The position numbers and the translations under genes were made by a program. The notes beneath the pieces were generated by a model. The model was not told the origin of the DNA. It did no database searches and worked only from the letters and a program-made list of their open reading frames with translations. Positions 21,201-33,991 of a stretch of DNA of 64,000 nucleotides are shown piece after piece; the stretch's first letter is position 1, and every line of letters starts with the position of its first letter. This DNA comes from Epichloe hybrida (lineage: Eukaryota; Ascomycota; Sordariomycetes; Hypocreales; Clavicipitaceae). Location of the stretch: NCBI GenBank assembly GCA_019022495.1, contig JAFEKR010000023.1, positions 682,001-746,000 of the forward strand. The letters are read 5' to 3'.

Positions 21201-22221
21201 AAGATATAATAGGAATAGAAAAGAGACCTAATACCCCTTAAAACTATAAGGAAGAGAAGGTACTCCTTATATAAAGAAGTGCTATATATATGGTAAGGAA
21301 GGATGCTAGTTATCTAAGTACCCTAAAGAGAACTATAAGAAGGCGTTTTAACGCTTTAAGAACCACTACCTTATAGATTTAGCTAATAACTTATATTATT
21401 TATTCCTTACTTAGTACAAGGGAGAACATAAGTCCTAACCCCCTATTAATAATAAAATTGCTTAGTATATAAAGAGTATTAGATTTAATGATGGCCTTAA
21501 TAATATAGATAGGCTAGTACCTACAAGCTTCTTTACTTACGGAACCTAGATTAATGGTGAAAGAATGGTTTAATTCCTAATAAGGTAAGTAGCTTATTAT
21601 AGTCTTAGTAAAGAAGACCCCTTTTAGTAGGAACTTATGAATAAAGCCCTAGTAATATTTATATTAGAAGATTGCTATTCCTATGCGATATTCTAAGGGA
21701 TCATGCCTAATACAGGAGCCGCAAAGTTCTCTATAGTAAGGCACCCTTAATTCCTTGCTTTATAACGTTAGATGCTTATATTATAGCTTGATGAATTAAT
21801 AGAGAAAAAGGCATTAGTTAGGTTTAGCGCGGGAGACCTAATTATTACGCTTAGAGCGGCTAATATGCTTACCCCCTTTAGAAACATTCTCTTTTAGGTT
21901 ATCCCTATAAACACTTTATTTCTCTTATCCCTTAATAATATAGACTATCTAAAGATTAACTTTAATATCTCTAAGAACACACTATAATAAGGAAATATTA
22001 AAGTCCTTGTTATATGTAAATAAGGCTATGCCTAGATGCTTCTTATATAGAAAGAAGAAGTAGTTACTTAGAGCTACCTTATAGAAGGCAAGCTATAGTG
22101 ATTATATTACTGCTTTAGGCATCTATTAATTTGATGTCTATACAAGGTTCTCTGTAAATTAGGGTATAATATTAATATTAAAGCTATTAGGGAGCTAATA
22201 AGAATTTGCTACTAATGCTAA

Positions 22222-24790
22222 ATGCATGTAGATAGCCCTAATTACTTTAAGTTTACCCTTAAGGATAAGTATAGCTTTAATTATAAAGTAATAGTAGATA
22301 TCTTCTACCTAGATAGTAACCGCCCTACACTCTATGCTATAGATATAGCTATAGCGTTTAACATAGCGAAATTCCTTAATAATATCTCTGCGAAAACAAC
22401 CTAGGAAGCCCTCTGAATATGCTAGATTAATGCTTACCTAGGCCCCCTAGACTTTATTATTATAGACGCTAGAATAAACTTCTATAGTAATGAATTTAGA
22501 TAATTTATAGCTTTAATGTTAATTTTAATTAAGGAAGTCCTTATTAAGGTATACTATAGTATAGGGAAGGTTAAAAGGTATTATAGGCCGCTCTAAAGAG
22601 CCTATAATATAATTAGATGCGAATGCCCTATAACGCTAGAACCTATTACCCTTTAAATAGTAATTAAGGCCTTAAATAATACTGTAGGCCCTAATGGCCT
22701 TATCCTAACCTTTCTTGTCTTTAGAGCTTACTTATAAATAATAAATAAGTCCCTGCTATTACCTAATATTACATAGTGTGTGATTATAGTATAGAAGGCT
22801 ACTAAAGAGATTAAGAGACTCTATATTACCTAGAAGGTTAATAAGGCCCTTACTGAATATAATAGCCTAGATACCTTAAAGACCCTTAGTTTACTACTTA
22901 GATTAAAGGTTAAGGTCTAGTAAGAAGGCAAGGGATAGGCAGGTTTATATAAGCTACTAGTAATTACTAGAGAAAGCTATATACTTAATATACCTAGAGG
23001 CCTAAAGACCTTTAGGTTAATATCTATTAAGCCTTACTATAATAATTCTAGTATAGAGAAGATAGTAAAGCCTAGTGGAGAGAAAGGAGAAAAAGGGTAA
23101 GAGGCCTGTAATAAGAATATAGTGCTACTAATACTACTAAAGCAAGGACGTGGAAGGCTATAGAAGAACCCTTCTATAATACCTTAAGGTACTAATACCT
23201 TCCTATTAGTAAAAGAATATAGTAACCTAGCTCTTATAATTAAGCTACATAAGGAAGGAATTATTAAGACCCTAGGCGAACCGTTTAAGCTGTTAATAAA
23301 AGCAAAGATTAACGCTCTAATTAAGTAAGGTATATTTAAATTTATTATGTTTAATAAGGAAGAATATAGTAGGATTTAAATCTTTAATTCCTGAATTATT
23401 AATGAGATTAAAGGTAAGATAATAGAACCCTATGAAAAGTCATGCCTTATGATCTAAGGGTATGAGGATGAAGGGAAATAGGCTATTCTTACACAGGCCC
23501 TAATGATTTAACGCGCAAGCTAATGTCTTATCCTTATAATAGCCCTATTAGTAAGATTAAGGAAATTCCTTATTTAGCTAAGAGATATCTATTAGGCTTA
23601 TGTATAGGCCTGTATATTACTAGAGCAGCTAATCCTAGCGCGCTTGCTAATTTAGATATAGCATCTTTACCTGCCTAGTATAATCTTAAGGGTTATAAAA
23701 CCCCTTTATAGGCTTGTAAAGGTAGGAATATACTAGTGGGTTATATATTATAAGCATTATAGAGAGAACCTCTAGATAGAAACCTCTATATATAATCCCT
23801 GCCTACTTATGACTACAAAGGAAAGCCCTAACTTTACCTATGTTAGTATATAAACCAATAATATAATTAGCCTCTTAGATAAGAAGTTCTCTAAGAAGGA
23901 AAAGACCTAGCTTACTATAGTAGGCTTTAATGTAAAGCCGAAGTAATTCCTAACTTAGGACTACTCTCTTATGTTTAATAGTAGTATTATCTTACTAGAG
24001 AATAATACTATTAAGATTTAGTAGAAAGGGTAGAGTAATAAGTTAGAGTTAGTTTTAATAACTAACTTAAAGCGTAAATATGTTAAGCAGAGGGCCTGAG
24101 ATGCTTATATTACCTTAATCTGCTAACTAGAGGCTTGCTTTAACCTATCTATTACTATATAATACTAGGAGCTAACCCTGGAGGATATGAAAGCCCTTAA
24201 TTACTACCTAAAGTGGTAGATAGATTACCTAGAGAGAGGTCTAATGTTTATTCTAATTAACCTTAAGAAAGCAAAGCTCTTTGCCTTTATAGATGGATTC
24301 TTTGCTAATAACTAGGACCTATCCTTATAACTAGGATATATACTTATCCTAGTGAATGAAGACTACACTAATAGTAAGTTTATAATTAAAGGTAATATTA
24401 TGCACTTTAGCTTAATAAAGAGTAAGAGAGTTATGTAAAGCGTGCTTGCCTTAGAAGTCTATAGTATAGTAGCTAGTGTTAATATAGCTTATGTAATTGT
24501 AACTACCTTAAACTTAGTTACTAACTAACTAAAGCTCCTAAAGATCCTAGTTATTGTATGTATGGATTTATACTCCTTGTATAAGTGCCTTATTAAGCTT
24601 AGTATAATAAAGGAGAAACGCCTAATAATTAATATTATAGCCCTTTAATAGTTATATGAATGCTAAGAACTCTGCGAGATCTGATAGATTAATAGAGAGG
24701 ATAACCTAGCTGATGCCTTTATAAAGGTATTACCTAATAAAGCCCTTAAGAGCTTTATTTTAACTAACTGGATGACTATCTAGATGGAGG
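22222..24790 (+). pseudogene. Copia D pol remains: integrase, reverse transcriptase, RNase H
   Basis: An ATG-started stretch still open for 60 codons (22222-22404) reads as integrase core: VDIFYLDSNRPTLYAID then FLNNISAKTT. Reverse transcriptase words follow: GYEDEGK at about 23458-23478; RDIY*AYV*A at 23581-23610 (RDITQAYVQA type); and *TNN at 23851-23862 (QTDD type, both catalytic Asp lost). RNase H and the C-terminal tail are readable at about 24280-24780 (for example LSLQLGYILILVNED, FIIKGNIMHFSL). Each break is a C-to-T or G-to-A change. The residual 60-codon frame is chance survival, not a gene. Confidence 0.85.
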
Positions 24791-24976
24791 GATAGGTTAC
24801 CTATGTGTAATATATGCGTGGTGAGAGGAAAAGATAATCCTCTAGGAGGGTAGCCACAGGGATAAGATAGTGATACGCGGGGGATTTACGCCCTTGTAGT
24901 TAATATCCCTAGTGGCTATAACCACGCTAGCCTACTGGGCCCTCCTAGTGGACTATAGAAATTAATAGCGGTGCGT

Positions 24977-25018
24977 AGGAGGATGAAGGTGTTGCTAAGG
25001 AGGATGAAGGTGTTGCTA
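24977..25018 (+). repeat. Two-copy 21-bp repeat in Copia D 3' region
   Basis: aggaggatgaaggtgttgct plus one base, twice head to tail (24977-24997, 24998-25018), with a partial third copy. It lies between the end of pol and the 3' LTR and is relatively free of RIP changes. Confidence 0.85.
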
Positions 25019-25291
25019 AGGAGGAGGAAGATGTTGTATATGCGCTATGGTGTGGTATATGTGTTATTTTGAGGAAAAGAAAGGATTCAGAAGGACTTAC
25101 TTATTCTTATATAGGCTTATAGGCTAAGTGAGAGTGTTATTTCCCTTTTATTAGTAACTATACGCCTAGATAGGCTATGAGTTCTTTTCCTTATATTCCC
25201 TGTTAATTATATTCTTGATTTGTCTTTCCTTTTTTTATTTCTATGATTGATATTGCGCGTTGATAATTATGTTAAAAGAGAGAAGTTCTAG

Positions 25292-25600
25292 TATTAGAAT
25301 AAAGGTGATATTAATTGCGTGTCGTAGCTGTAATTACCTAGCAGAAGCTTGGGCCGCGCGCGGACCCCACACGTGACCTACAACCTGGCACGTTGATTAG
25401 CCAGGAAATATGGGGATATAAACACGTAACCCCTTTTTCCCTTTATGTATTGTAACTTCTAGCTTTTACCTCTCTTTTCCTATAACTTAATTAATTATGA
25501 TAACAGACAACGCAGCCTAGAATAGATAATCAATGACGATACTATTCTTCGGGCTCACGACTGTATTACACATTGAATTCAATACCCTGTGAATCCAACA
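25292..25600 (+). repeat. Copia D 3' LTR
   Basis: 309 bp, beginning TATTAGAATAAAGG (mutated from TGTTGGAACAAAGG) and ending GAATCCAACA before the aaaaa duplication. The inner end is mutated; the outer end is intact. Confidence 0.93.
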
Positions 25601-26064
25601 AAAAACCTTGTTATTATATTATTCACTATTTCTTTTTAATATTTGTTATTATTCTTAATTAAAATAACCTTAAACTAAAGTAGTTAAATTAAATAAACTA
25701 TTAATGTACTTAATAAGAACAGCTTATAATTGCTTATAATAGCTTATAATAGCTTTTAATAGCTTATAATAGCTTATAAAGTATATATTACTTTAGATTA
25801 TAATAACTTATAAATTTATAATAACTTATAATATTATTAGTGTTAAAGTTTAATTAATATTAAATACTAAATAAATAAGTTAAATATAAATATAAATAAT
25901 TATAAAGGAATTACTATAAAAAAAGCTATACTTTTTAATTACTAAGTATTTTAAGGTTTTTAAAATTTTTAATAAAATAAAATGCTTTTCTTTCTTATGT
26001 TTTTTAAAGTAATAAAAAATAATAATAATAAAATTAAGTTATAAGATATTATATAATTACTATT
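25601..26064. other. AT-rich host segment continuing the 18261-18661 DNA
   Basis: After the aaaaa target duplication the pre-insertion AT-rich sequence resumes up to the inverted Copia D-type LTR at 26065. It contains a 10-bp tandem repeat (25721-25780) and long A/T runs. There is no coding text. Confidence 0.55.
25721..25780 (+). repeat. Six-copy 10-bp tandem repeat
   Basis: Units agcttataat at 25721, 25741 and 25761, with one- or two-base variants at 25731, 25751 and 25771. It is an AT-rich minisatellite without evident role. Confidence 0.9.
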
Positions 26065-26360
26065 TGTTAGATTCACAGGGTATTGAATTCAATGTAATAC
26101 AGTCGTAAGCCTAAAGAATAGTATTATCATTGATTATCTATTCTAGGCTACGTTATTTGTTCTGTTAATTAATTAAAAAGAGAAGTCAAAAGCTAGTAGC
26201 TATGATTAAAGAGGGAAAAAGGGGTTGCGCGTTTGTAGCCTTACATTTCCTAGCTAATTAATAGGCTAGGTTATAGGTCACGTGTGGGGTGCGCGTAGCC
26301 TAAGCTTTTGCTAGGTAATTGCGGCTATAATACGTGATTAATATTACCTTTATTCTAACA
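26065..26360 (-). repeat. 3' LTR of the minus-strand Copia D relative
   Basis: Reverse complement of the 309-bp Copia D LTR, 296 bp here because about 13 bp are missing near 26180-26210. With 25292-25600 it forms an imperfect inverted repeat separated by 464 bp. Confidence 0.9.
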
Positions 26361-26899
26361 CTAAAACCTCTCTCTTTTAACATAATTATTAACGCGTAAT
26401 ATTAATAATAGGAATAAAAAGAAAGGTAGATTAAGGATTTAATTAATAAGGGATATAAGGAAAGGAACTTATAGCCTATCTTAGCGTATAGTAGCTAATA
26501 AAAGAGAAATAATAATCTTGCTTATCCTATAAGCCTATTTAAGGATAAGTAAATCCCTTTAAAATCCCTTCTTTCCTTAAAATAATATATCTTCCGCGCT
26601 ATAGCATATATATAATATCTTCCCCCTTCTAATATAATACCTTTCTTCTTCTATATATTACTATTAATTTCTATAGTTTACTAGGAGGGCCTAGTAGGCT
26701 AGCGTAGCTATAGCCACTAGGGATATTAACTACAGGGGCATAAATCCCCTATATATTATATCTTATCCCTATAGCTACCCTCCTAGAGGATTACCTTTCC
26801 TCTTACTATATATATATTATAAAAACCTTCGCATAAACTTCCGCACCGCTCTAAAGGTCCGGAATCGCCTCTAAAATACAAACCACATTAATATTTAAA

Positions 26900-28350
26900 T
26901 TCCTTACCTCTATTTACCCCCCCCTATAATATTACATTATAACAGAGCTAGTAGTAGGAGTGTAAATATGCTAATAGTAATTAACTTAGGAGAAAGGGGG
27001 CTAGTACAAAGCTACTATTACTTAAATATAGGAATAGGATAGTTTAATATTTAAAGTAGTAAGAATAACCTTATAATAGACTAGATCTAATTTAAATATT
27101 TAAATAATATAAAATACTATAATAAAATTATAAGCCTTATCCCTAGTAATAAAATTACTTAGGTATAGTATATTACTAAAGCTATTACTAAATAGGTAGT
27201 AAACTATACCTAAGCTAAAGTAAAGGTAATAAACTATAATAATAGTAATATTTATACTACTAAAGAAGCCTTTAAATAAGCCCTTAAAGAGGCTATTAAA
27301 GAAAAAACTAAAGAAAGTAACACTCTAACCTAGGTAAGTATTACTACTAGCCTAGCTTCTAAATAAATAAATAGCTTACCTCCCTCCCTCTAAATCCCTA
27401 GTAAATAAAACTAAGAGGTATTTATTAAAGGGAATACTATCTAGGAATTACTTTAGTCTAGGGGTATAGAAGATATAGTAATAGTAGTAAATAAAGCTAT
27501 AGGCTAGACTATAGTAGTAGTAGCTAGAAGACTCCCTAGTAAGAATATAATTATTACCTTTAAAGAAAACACTACCTAATATAAAGAAAACTAAAAATAA
27601 ATTACTAAAGTATTTAGGCTAGAGGTAGCCCTTTACTATTATATACTTAGTATTATTATTAAAGAATTCCTAACTAAATATACCTCTCTTAAGAACCTAG
27701 TAATAGAAATTAGAAAAGCTAATAAGGTAAATATAGTAAAGGTAATAGTAAGATAACCCTAGGGTAAAGGCACCTAAAGAACTACTCTAGTACTAGGCCT
27801 AGCTAAAGTAAAAATACTAATAAAATATACTAAGATAATATAGTCTTTAAAGTAAAGCTTTTTTAAACTAAACTATATAATAAGACTTTATAACCCTAAT
27901 AATACTATAATTACTTCTAAACTAGTTATATAGCTAAGTTTTATAAGGTAGTACTAAGGTATAGTAAGTATAAAGCTAGCTATTATAAGAATAAAGAGTT
28001 CTCTTACCTTATAAAAAATGAATAAGTAAAGAAGAACTATATTCTATACTTTAGACTATACCTAGCCTAGTTAAGGGACTACTTTATTCTAAAAGAGAAG
28101 TAAAATACTACTAAAGTAAAATATCTTAAATAGCCCTCTTACTTTACTACCTACTCCCTAAGTAAAGGCTTAACTATACCCTATAAAAGACTTAGTATAG
28201 TAGTAGAACCTATTATTATAGTAAGTAAAAAGAGAGAATACCTTATAAATATAGAATAAAGCGCTAAATAACTAAGATTAGGAAGTATTAGATAGTACAT
28301 AAAGTAACTTAAAGCTAGAATAAAGCTAGCATAAGATAGTAGTAACTAAT
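26900..28350 (+). pseudogene. LINE A ORF1 (gag-like) remains
   Basis: Plus-strand AT-rich sequence between the LINE 5' end and the endonuclease. By position it is ORF1, the nucleic-acid-binding protein of Tad1-type LINEs. The ancestral text looks rich in Lys, Glu and Ala (27150-27350), but no RRM or CCHC motif can be confirmed. Stops occur in all frames. Confidence 0.5.
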
Positions 28351-28369
28351 AACCCCCTTAATTAATATA

Positions 28370-31300
28370 ATAATATTATAAGTTCTTTTCTAGAATATAA
28401 ATAAGAAGAATAAACTAGTATATATAGCACTCTATTACTAGACTAATATAGATATAATTATAATCTAAGAATAGGAACACATAAGAAACCTATAGCCCCT
28501 AGCACTAGGCCTTACCTAGTTTTAACTTACATACTATAATAAATATAATATAGTATATATAAATAAGAAATATAAAGTAAGGTTATAGTTAGCTTAGGGA
28601 GGGACTAACTAGTTACTAGTAAAGCTATAAGAAGTTAATATTTACTTCCTTTACTTAGAGGGATATAGTAATAACTAGAATACCCTTATTTATATAATTA
28701 ACCTAGAGAAGCCCTATAACTAAAGTATATTTATAAGTAACTTTAACTAAAAGCACTCTCTTTAAGATAAGCTAGATAGAAAAACTAATAAAGTAAATAA
28801 ACTACTAGAGTTTATAGACTAGTAAAGGCTTAGACTTATTATACCCTAGGGTAAACCTATAAGATAATATAAAGATAATAGAGATAGTATTATGAATTTA
28901 GTATAGGCTATGCTAAATATTAGAGTTTACTATAAAGGCGCTAAAGATATCCCTAGATCTAACTATATCCTATAACTAATTAGTATCTTTAATAAATAGT
29001 AAGAAGCTATCCCCTAGATCCTTAGATATATATAGGGAGCTATAAACTAATTACATATAAAGGTAAAAGCTATAATTAGACTCTAGCTTAAAAACACGCT
29101 AGACTTATATAATAAAGAGGGAATAAATAACTATATAATATAGCTTATTATAAGCTTATAATAAATTATAAATAAGGTAGTCCTAAAGAAGGCCTAGGGA
29201 CTCCCTAGCCTAGAGGTATAGTAGTTAAGGAAAGCCTAAGAGTTAGTTAGTAAAGTAAGGTAAGCTAAGAGATAATAGAGATACTAGAGAACTAATATAA
29301 ACTAGTAAGCCTATACTAAGGTAAATAAGGACTAAGAATATATTATAAGGGAAAAGAAAAGAAATATATAGAAGGATATATTATAAAAGGCTAATATATA
29401 GAAAAAAAACAAAGGGGTCTAAAGGCTTAAGAGATAGGCCTAGCTTTAAAGCTAGGCCCCCCTAGAGCTCTCTAGACTCCTTAAGCTAGAAAGAAGTAAA
29501 AATAACCTTAACCTAGCTACTATATATAATAATAAGGCTAGTATACTAGTATAAAGATTTTTCCTTAAGCTAATAGTAAACCTCTTATATATACTAGACC
29601 TCTCCTTCCTAGAGCTAGAAAACACACTATTACTAGATAAAGAATAATTTAGGTAAGAGGAGATTAATAATATCCTAGTAAATATAGCTAGCTAGAAGGT
29701 ACTAGGAGATAATAAACTCCTAGTAAGCCTTATTAAAGCCTATAATAACCTAGCTAAAGATACTATAGCTAGGCTCCTAAATATAATCCTAGAAATAGAA
29801 TACTTCCTAGCTTACTTCTAAACTATAAGGGTAATAGTAATTAGGAAACCTAGTAAAACCACTAAGAAAATAAGAAAAGCTAATATATAAAGACTAATCT
29901 TACTACTTAATATAGTAGGAAAGATTATAGAAGTAGTAATAGTAAAGTAACTTATAGCCTTTACTAAGATAAAGAGATTACTTCTTAAACTTTAGATAGG
30001 TAATAGGATAAATAAATTAATAGAAACTATAATAAGAGTTCTTATTAAATATATTAGGGAGGCCTAGGGAAGGGGTAGTATTACCTTACTAGTATAAATA
30101 AATATATCTTTAGTATTTAATAAAGTTAGCTACCTATACCTAATATACTTACTTATAAAGATAGGAGTTCTATAATAGCTAATAGTAGTAATATAAAGCT
30201 TTCTTATAAATAGAATAAGCTAGCTTAGCTTTAATAGAGAACTCTCTAAACTTTTATAATTAAGGCTAGTACCTTATAAGGTTTATCTCTCTTCTTAATT
30301 CTTTTCTTACTTAACTTAGTAAAGCTTTATATTTACCTTTAGGCTATTCTAAGTATAGTAGCTATAGGATTTATAAATAATATAAATATAATAGCCTTTA
30401 GTAAGAATATAGTATAGACTTAGAGAAGACTTAAAGCTATATAGAAAATTTATAAGGAATAAGTAAAGTAAGTAAGAGTTAAGTTTAACCTAGCTAAAAC
30501 TAAACTTATATACTTTAGTAAGTCCTATAGACCTCCTTAGGCTAGAGTCTAACTTAAAGTAAAGAAAATAATACCTATAGAATTATATAAATTCCTAGGA
30601 GTATAGGTTAATAGAAAACTTAACTAGAGTGCCTATAGAAATATCCTTAAGGGTAAGTTAGCCTAGTAGTAGCTTATACTCTCTAAGCTAGTAATATTAG
30701 CCTAGGGATATAGCTTTAGAGACACTAGACTTCTATATATATAAGTAGTCTAGCTTATCCTTACTTATAAAGTAAGTACTTACTATACCCTTACTAAGAA
30801 GAAAGGAAAGCTAAAAGAAGTAGTAAAAAGCTTTATAGTAAATTAATTAGCTTACCTTTAGATTATTATAAGGGTGTTTAAGGCTATACTTATTATATAA
30901 CTAGAGGTTAAGACCTATATCCCCCCCTTTAACCTTTACCTAAATAAGATAAAGTAAAGATTTAAAAATAGAATTATTAATAGTAGGATAGTAAGAATAA
31001 TTTAAGCTATAGCTAACTTAGTTATAATAGTACTATACTATAGGAGAAGACCCTTACTTATTAATAATAAGCTAAATATAAACCTAGATAAGGAATAGAA
31101 AAAACATTAGGAGAACTGGTATAATAAGGAGAGGCTAGCCTAAAGTAAATATATTAGAGAACTAACTAAAGACTAATTACCCTTCTATAACCTAAAGGAA
31201 ATCTAGGAATTTTATATTAATATAGATAAGCATATCTCTTTAATAATTATCTAACTATATATAGGAAAGATAAGCCTAAATAAGTTCCTATTCTAAAGAA

Positions 31301-32700
31301 AGGTTCCTAGGGTAGTTTTACCCCTATATAGCTATAGTTAAGCTATAGAAGACTAATACTATATACTAGTTAATTATAGTAAGTATAACTATAAGTAACC
31401 TTAGTAGTAATAGCCTACTAACGTATAGGAGGTAAGGCTAGCCCTAAATAAACCCTAAAGAGCAAAATATTTAGCTAAATAGTTCCTTAGTATAAGATAA
31501 CTTTAATATTACTTATTAGTATAAGAGCTAGCTATAAGATAGCTTAGAATACCACTAGACCTAGGCTAACCCTATTAATAAATAGAAAACCTCCTAATTA
31601 TAAATCTAGTATAAGGGATAGAATAAATAGTATAGGTATAGAGGTAAGCTAAGGGAGGGACTAATTTTATAACTTATAATTATGGTAAAGAATACTTAGG
31701 TTTAAAACTATTATTAGATTAATTTTAACTATAAACTCTAGGTATTATAAGTCCTACTAGCTTACTACTACCCTTACTTTAAACTAAAATTAAGCTACTA
31801 CCTTATTTCTTCTTTAGAATAGGAATTATACTTATAGCTACCTAGTTATAACTTTTTATAAGTATAATAGCAAGTAAGAGATAGTTTATCTTTACTATAT
31901 ATATATTAAGGTATATAAGCTAAAAGATAAGCTTAGTATATTATTTCTTAAAGAAACTAGCCTAGTCTAGGCTTACTACTAAGGCGCCTTATTTCTTCTT
32001 TACTTAATTACTAGTATAAAGCTTCTTAACCTAGTCCTAGAAGCCTTCTAGGGTTTATTAAGGAAGATATTAAAGCTAAAATAAACTTACTACTAAGCTA
32101 AAGTAAACTTACTATACCCCTATTAGCTATAAAAGCCTAGGTTTTAACTAACTACTAGTGCTTATTTTAATTACTAGATAAATTTAGTTAAATAGTAAAT
32201 TAAATATAAAACTAAGCTAAAGTAAGGGTAATTATTACCTAATAGTATTAATAGTTCTAAACCTAATAGTTAAAATATATATTAGTAGCTACCCTTATCT
32301 AGTAAGTTAGCCTTATTACTAAGCTAGAGTAGGACTAACTTACCAATAATAAGATAGCACTAATGCCTAAGGTCCTAAACTAAATAAGATTTATAGGAAA
32401 TATATTAGACTTCTCTTAGTTTACTAAGCTAAAGTAAATTAGTCATAGACTAGGCTTAGAGTAAAGGTAAATATAACTTATAGATAAACCTTTCTCTATA
32501 ACTTATATATATTACTTCTTAGTTATAAACTTCCTTAGGAAGTCCTTATACTTATAGGATTCCTAGGTAAATTAAAGCTAGATAAGTAGTAATACTAAAG
32601 TACTTATAGTATTTAGTGTTATTATACTAGATTTAGTTTAAATCTATAGTAAATATTAGTAAATAACCTAACCCTAGCCTAGAATAGCCTTAAATAGCTA
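28370..32700 (+). pseudogene. LINE A ORF2 remains: endonuclease, reverse transcriptase, zinc-knuckle tail
   Basis: Endonuclease text reads TNIDIIIIQEQEH near 28440-28480 (family form ADIILIQEP), then SNFNQKHSL*DKLDR near 28737-28780 (GDFN-HHPLWD). Reverse transcriptase follows: INISLVFNKVSYLYLIY near 30100-30150 (DISGAFDRVSH type), STL*GLSLFLILF near 30270-30305 (GTPQGSPLSPILF), and GFINNINIVAF near 30367-30400 (GFADDVNLLAF, the YADD box with both Asp changed to Asn). Downstream text (VETYIPPFNLYLNK near 30905-30955) matches the post-RT region of Tad1-clade LINEs. All disabling changes are RIP-type. Confidence 0.85.
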
Positions 32701-32861
32701 GAAAGAAAAGAATAACCTATAGGAAGTTTAATATAAAGAAAAAAAAGAGACTAGGACCTAAGGGGGGGGGAGCTCTCTTTTATACTTATAGAGGGGGGGG
32801 GGGATAATTTAAATAACTTACTTAAAAATAAAGCATAACATAATTAATAAATCTAATAATA

Positions 32862-33318
32862 TATTGTGTGCCGTAAGATGCGCGCCCAAAAACGCGATTA
32901 CGATGACAAGTGCTAGGGTTCAGGGATAGGAGTATTACCACAAGGGATAACAATATTAGTCATCTAGGTAATAGGATTATTTGATTTATAAAGGGACTGT
33001 TTATAGACAGATTCTTTAATAGCAATTCACGCACCCTATAAGATTCTTAAGATTACCCTAAGTTTACTTCACCTAAGATTATACCTATGTTTACTATAAG
33101 ATAAATTAAGAAGATACCTTCCCTTATTTATTTAAGATATTACTTCTAATCTAACAGACTATTTGATCTTAGATATCTCTGCATGACGAGATAGTCCTTG
33201 CTGTTGTTGTGATCGATACCGTCAAGTTGATTGACCCCTCTGTTATGTGTAGGCTTTAGAGCTACTCGCGATCGTGGGCTAGCATCGTGTCTTTTGGGGT
33301 GTTGTTTTCCGCTTGACA
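32862..33318 (+). repeat. Solo LTR of the 457-bp (Gypsy G) family
   Basis: 457 bp, starting TATTGTGTGCC (ancestral TGTTGTGTGCC) and ending CCGCTTGACA. It is the inverted equivalent of 49690-50146, same length. It splits the LINE A 3' UTR; LINE B shows the uninterrupted sequence at 54890-54905. The flanks are a TA/CA-repeat, so the 5-bp duplication is ambiguous (taata or aaata). Both outer thirds are nearly free of RIP while the middle is TA-rich. Confidence 0.85.
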
Positions 33319-33880
33319 AAATATAAGTAATCTTAACCTAGGACTAACCTAGTCTAGGGCTATAACTACCCTCCCCCTATACTAATTAAATAAAACTAGG
33401 TACTTAAACTTTACTAGATATATAAGGCAAAGGCAGGCTAGAGATAGCTAAAAAGTAAGGCTATAAAAGAGTTAGTATAAGAGTAAATAAGAAGTAAATT
33501 AACGCTATAAATTTAGATTTACTCTACCCTAGCCTAGGGCAAAGAGACTTAGGATAGGTATATTATTATACTAGAATAAGACTAGAAAGGGCCTATAAAC
33601 ACTTATAATAGGAAACACACTAAGTAACGCAGACCTATTACAGGGCTAGCGCCGGCCTGTAAATAGACGTAAGGGGGTTTTTCTTCCTAGTATAGGGTTT
33701 TCCCTTTTGACTTAGTAGTAGGAGTACTAGTAATAGCTATCTATAGAGCTAACTAGCGTAAATAATATATATATATATATTATACATAAGTAACCTATTC
33801 CTTTATCTAGATAGTTATTTAGTTAGTTAAGATAAAGCTCTTAAGGGCCTTATTAGGTAATACCTTTATAAAGGTATTAG

Positions 33881-33991
33881 CAAATTTGGTTGTTACATGT
33901 GGCACTAGCTGGGTATTGCTAGTAATTTTTTTGGTTCCTTGAAAATTAGATGCATTGGCCACAGCCAATGACCCCAAAAAAATTAAAAATC
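33881..33991 (+). mobile_element. 5'-truncated SINE-like fragment
   Basis: 111 bp matching, in opposite orientation, the 3' end of the SINE-like element at 16800-17745, including GGCACTAGCT, the GCCACAGCCAATGACCCC block and the AAATTAAAAATC tail. Here the ATTGGCCACAGCCAAT block is uninterrupted, giving the empty site for the MITE at 16835. It lies where about 750 bp of the host Copia (equivalent to roughly 23955-24705 of Copia D) are absent, so insertion came with a deletion or filled an older one. Confidence 0.7.

Larger units (their letters stand above)
18971..22200 (+). pseudogene. Copia D gag and protease-region remains
   Basis: By position this holds gag through protease. It is Lys/Glu-rich with many stops. 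A motif resembling a zinc-knuckle region (Cys, Tyr, Gly, Lys words) occurs near 21270-21310, but the cysteines cannot be assigned with confidence. Two tandem duplications (20036-20108, 20992-21200) lie within it. No open frame of useful length. Confidence 0.55.
18662..25600 (+). mobile_element. Copia D: complete LTR retrotransposon, RIP-degraded
   Basis: 309-bp LTRs of equal length (18662-18970, 25292-25600) are flanked by aaaaa duplications (18657-18661, 25601-25605). The interior is plus-strand Copia pol related to Copia B: both share GY(N/E)D(K/E)GK and RDI-(T/Y)-Q-AY reverse transcriptase words and the post-LTR sequence ctaattagtggtta. A purine run aaaagagagaag precedes the 3' LTR. Total length is 6939 bp. 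An opposite-strand relative begins at 26065. It contains three internal tandem duplications, listed separately. There are stops throughout. Confidence 0.93.
26821..33769 (+). mobile_element. LINE A: full-length Tad1-like non-LTR retrotransposon, RIP-degraded
   Basis: Inserted in the minus-strand Copia between a 14-bp duplication tatatatatattat (26807-26820 and 33770-33783). The plus-strand order is ORF1 region, apurinic-type endonuclease, reverse transcriptase, C-terminal region, then a 3' UTR with two long G-runs (32762-32771, 32793-32803). The 457-bp LTR at 32862-33318 is a later insertion in the 3' UTR; without it the element is about 6.5 kb, usual for Tad1-clade fungal LINEs. LINE B (51932) matches its 3' half. 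A duplication made of TA repeats leaves a few bases of uncertainty at both ends. Confidence 0.88.
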
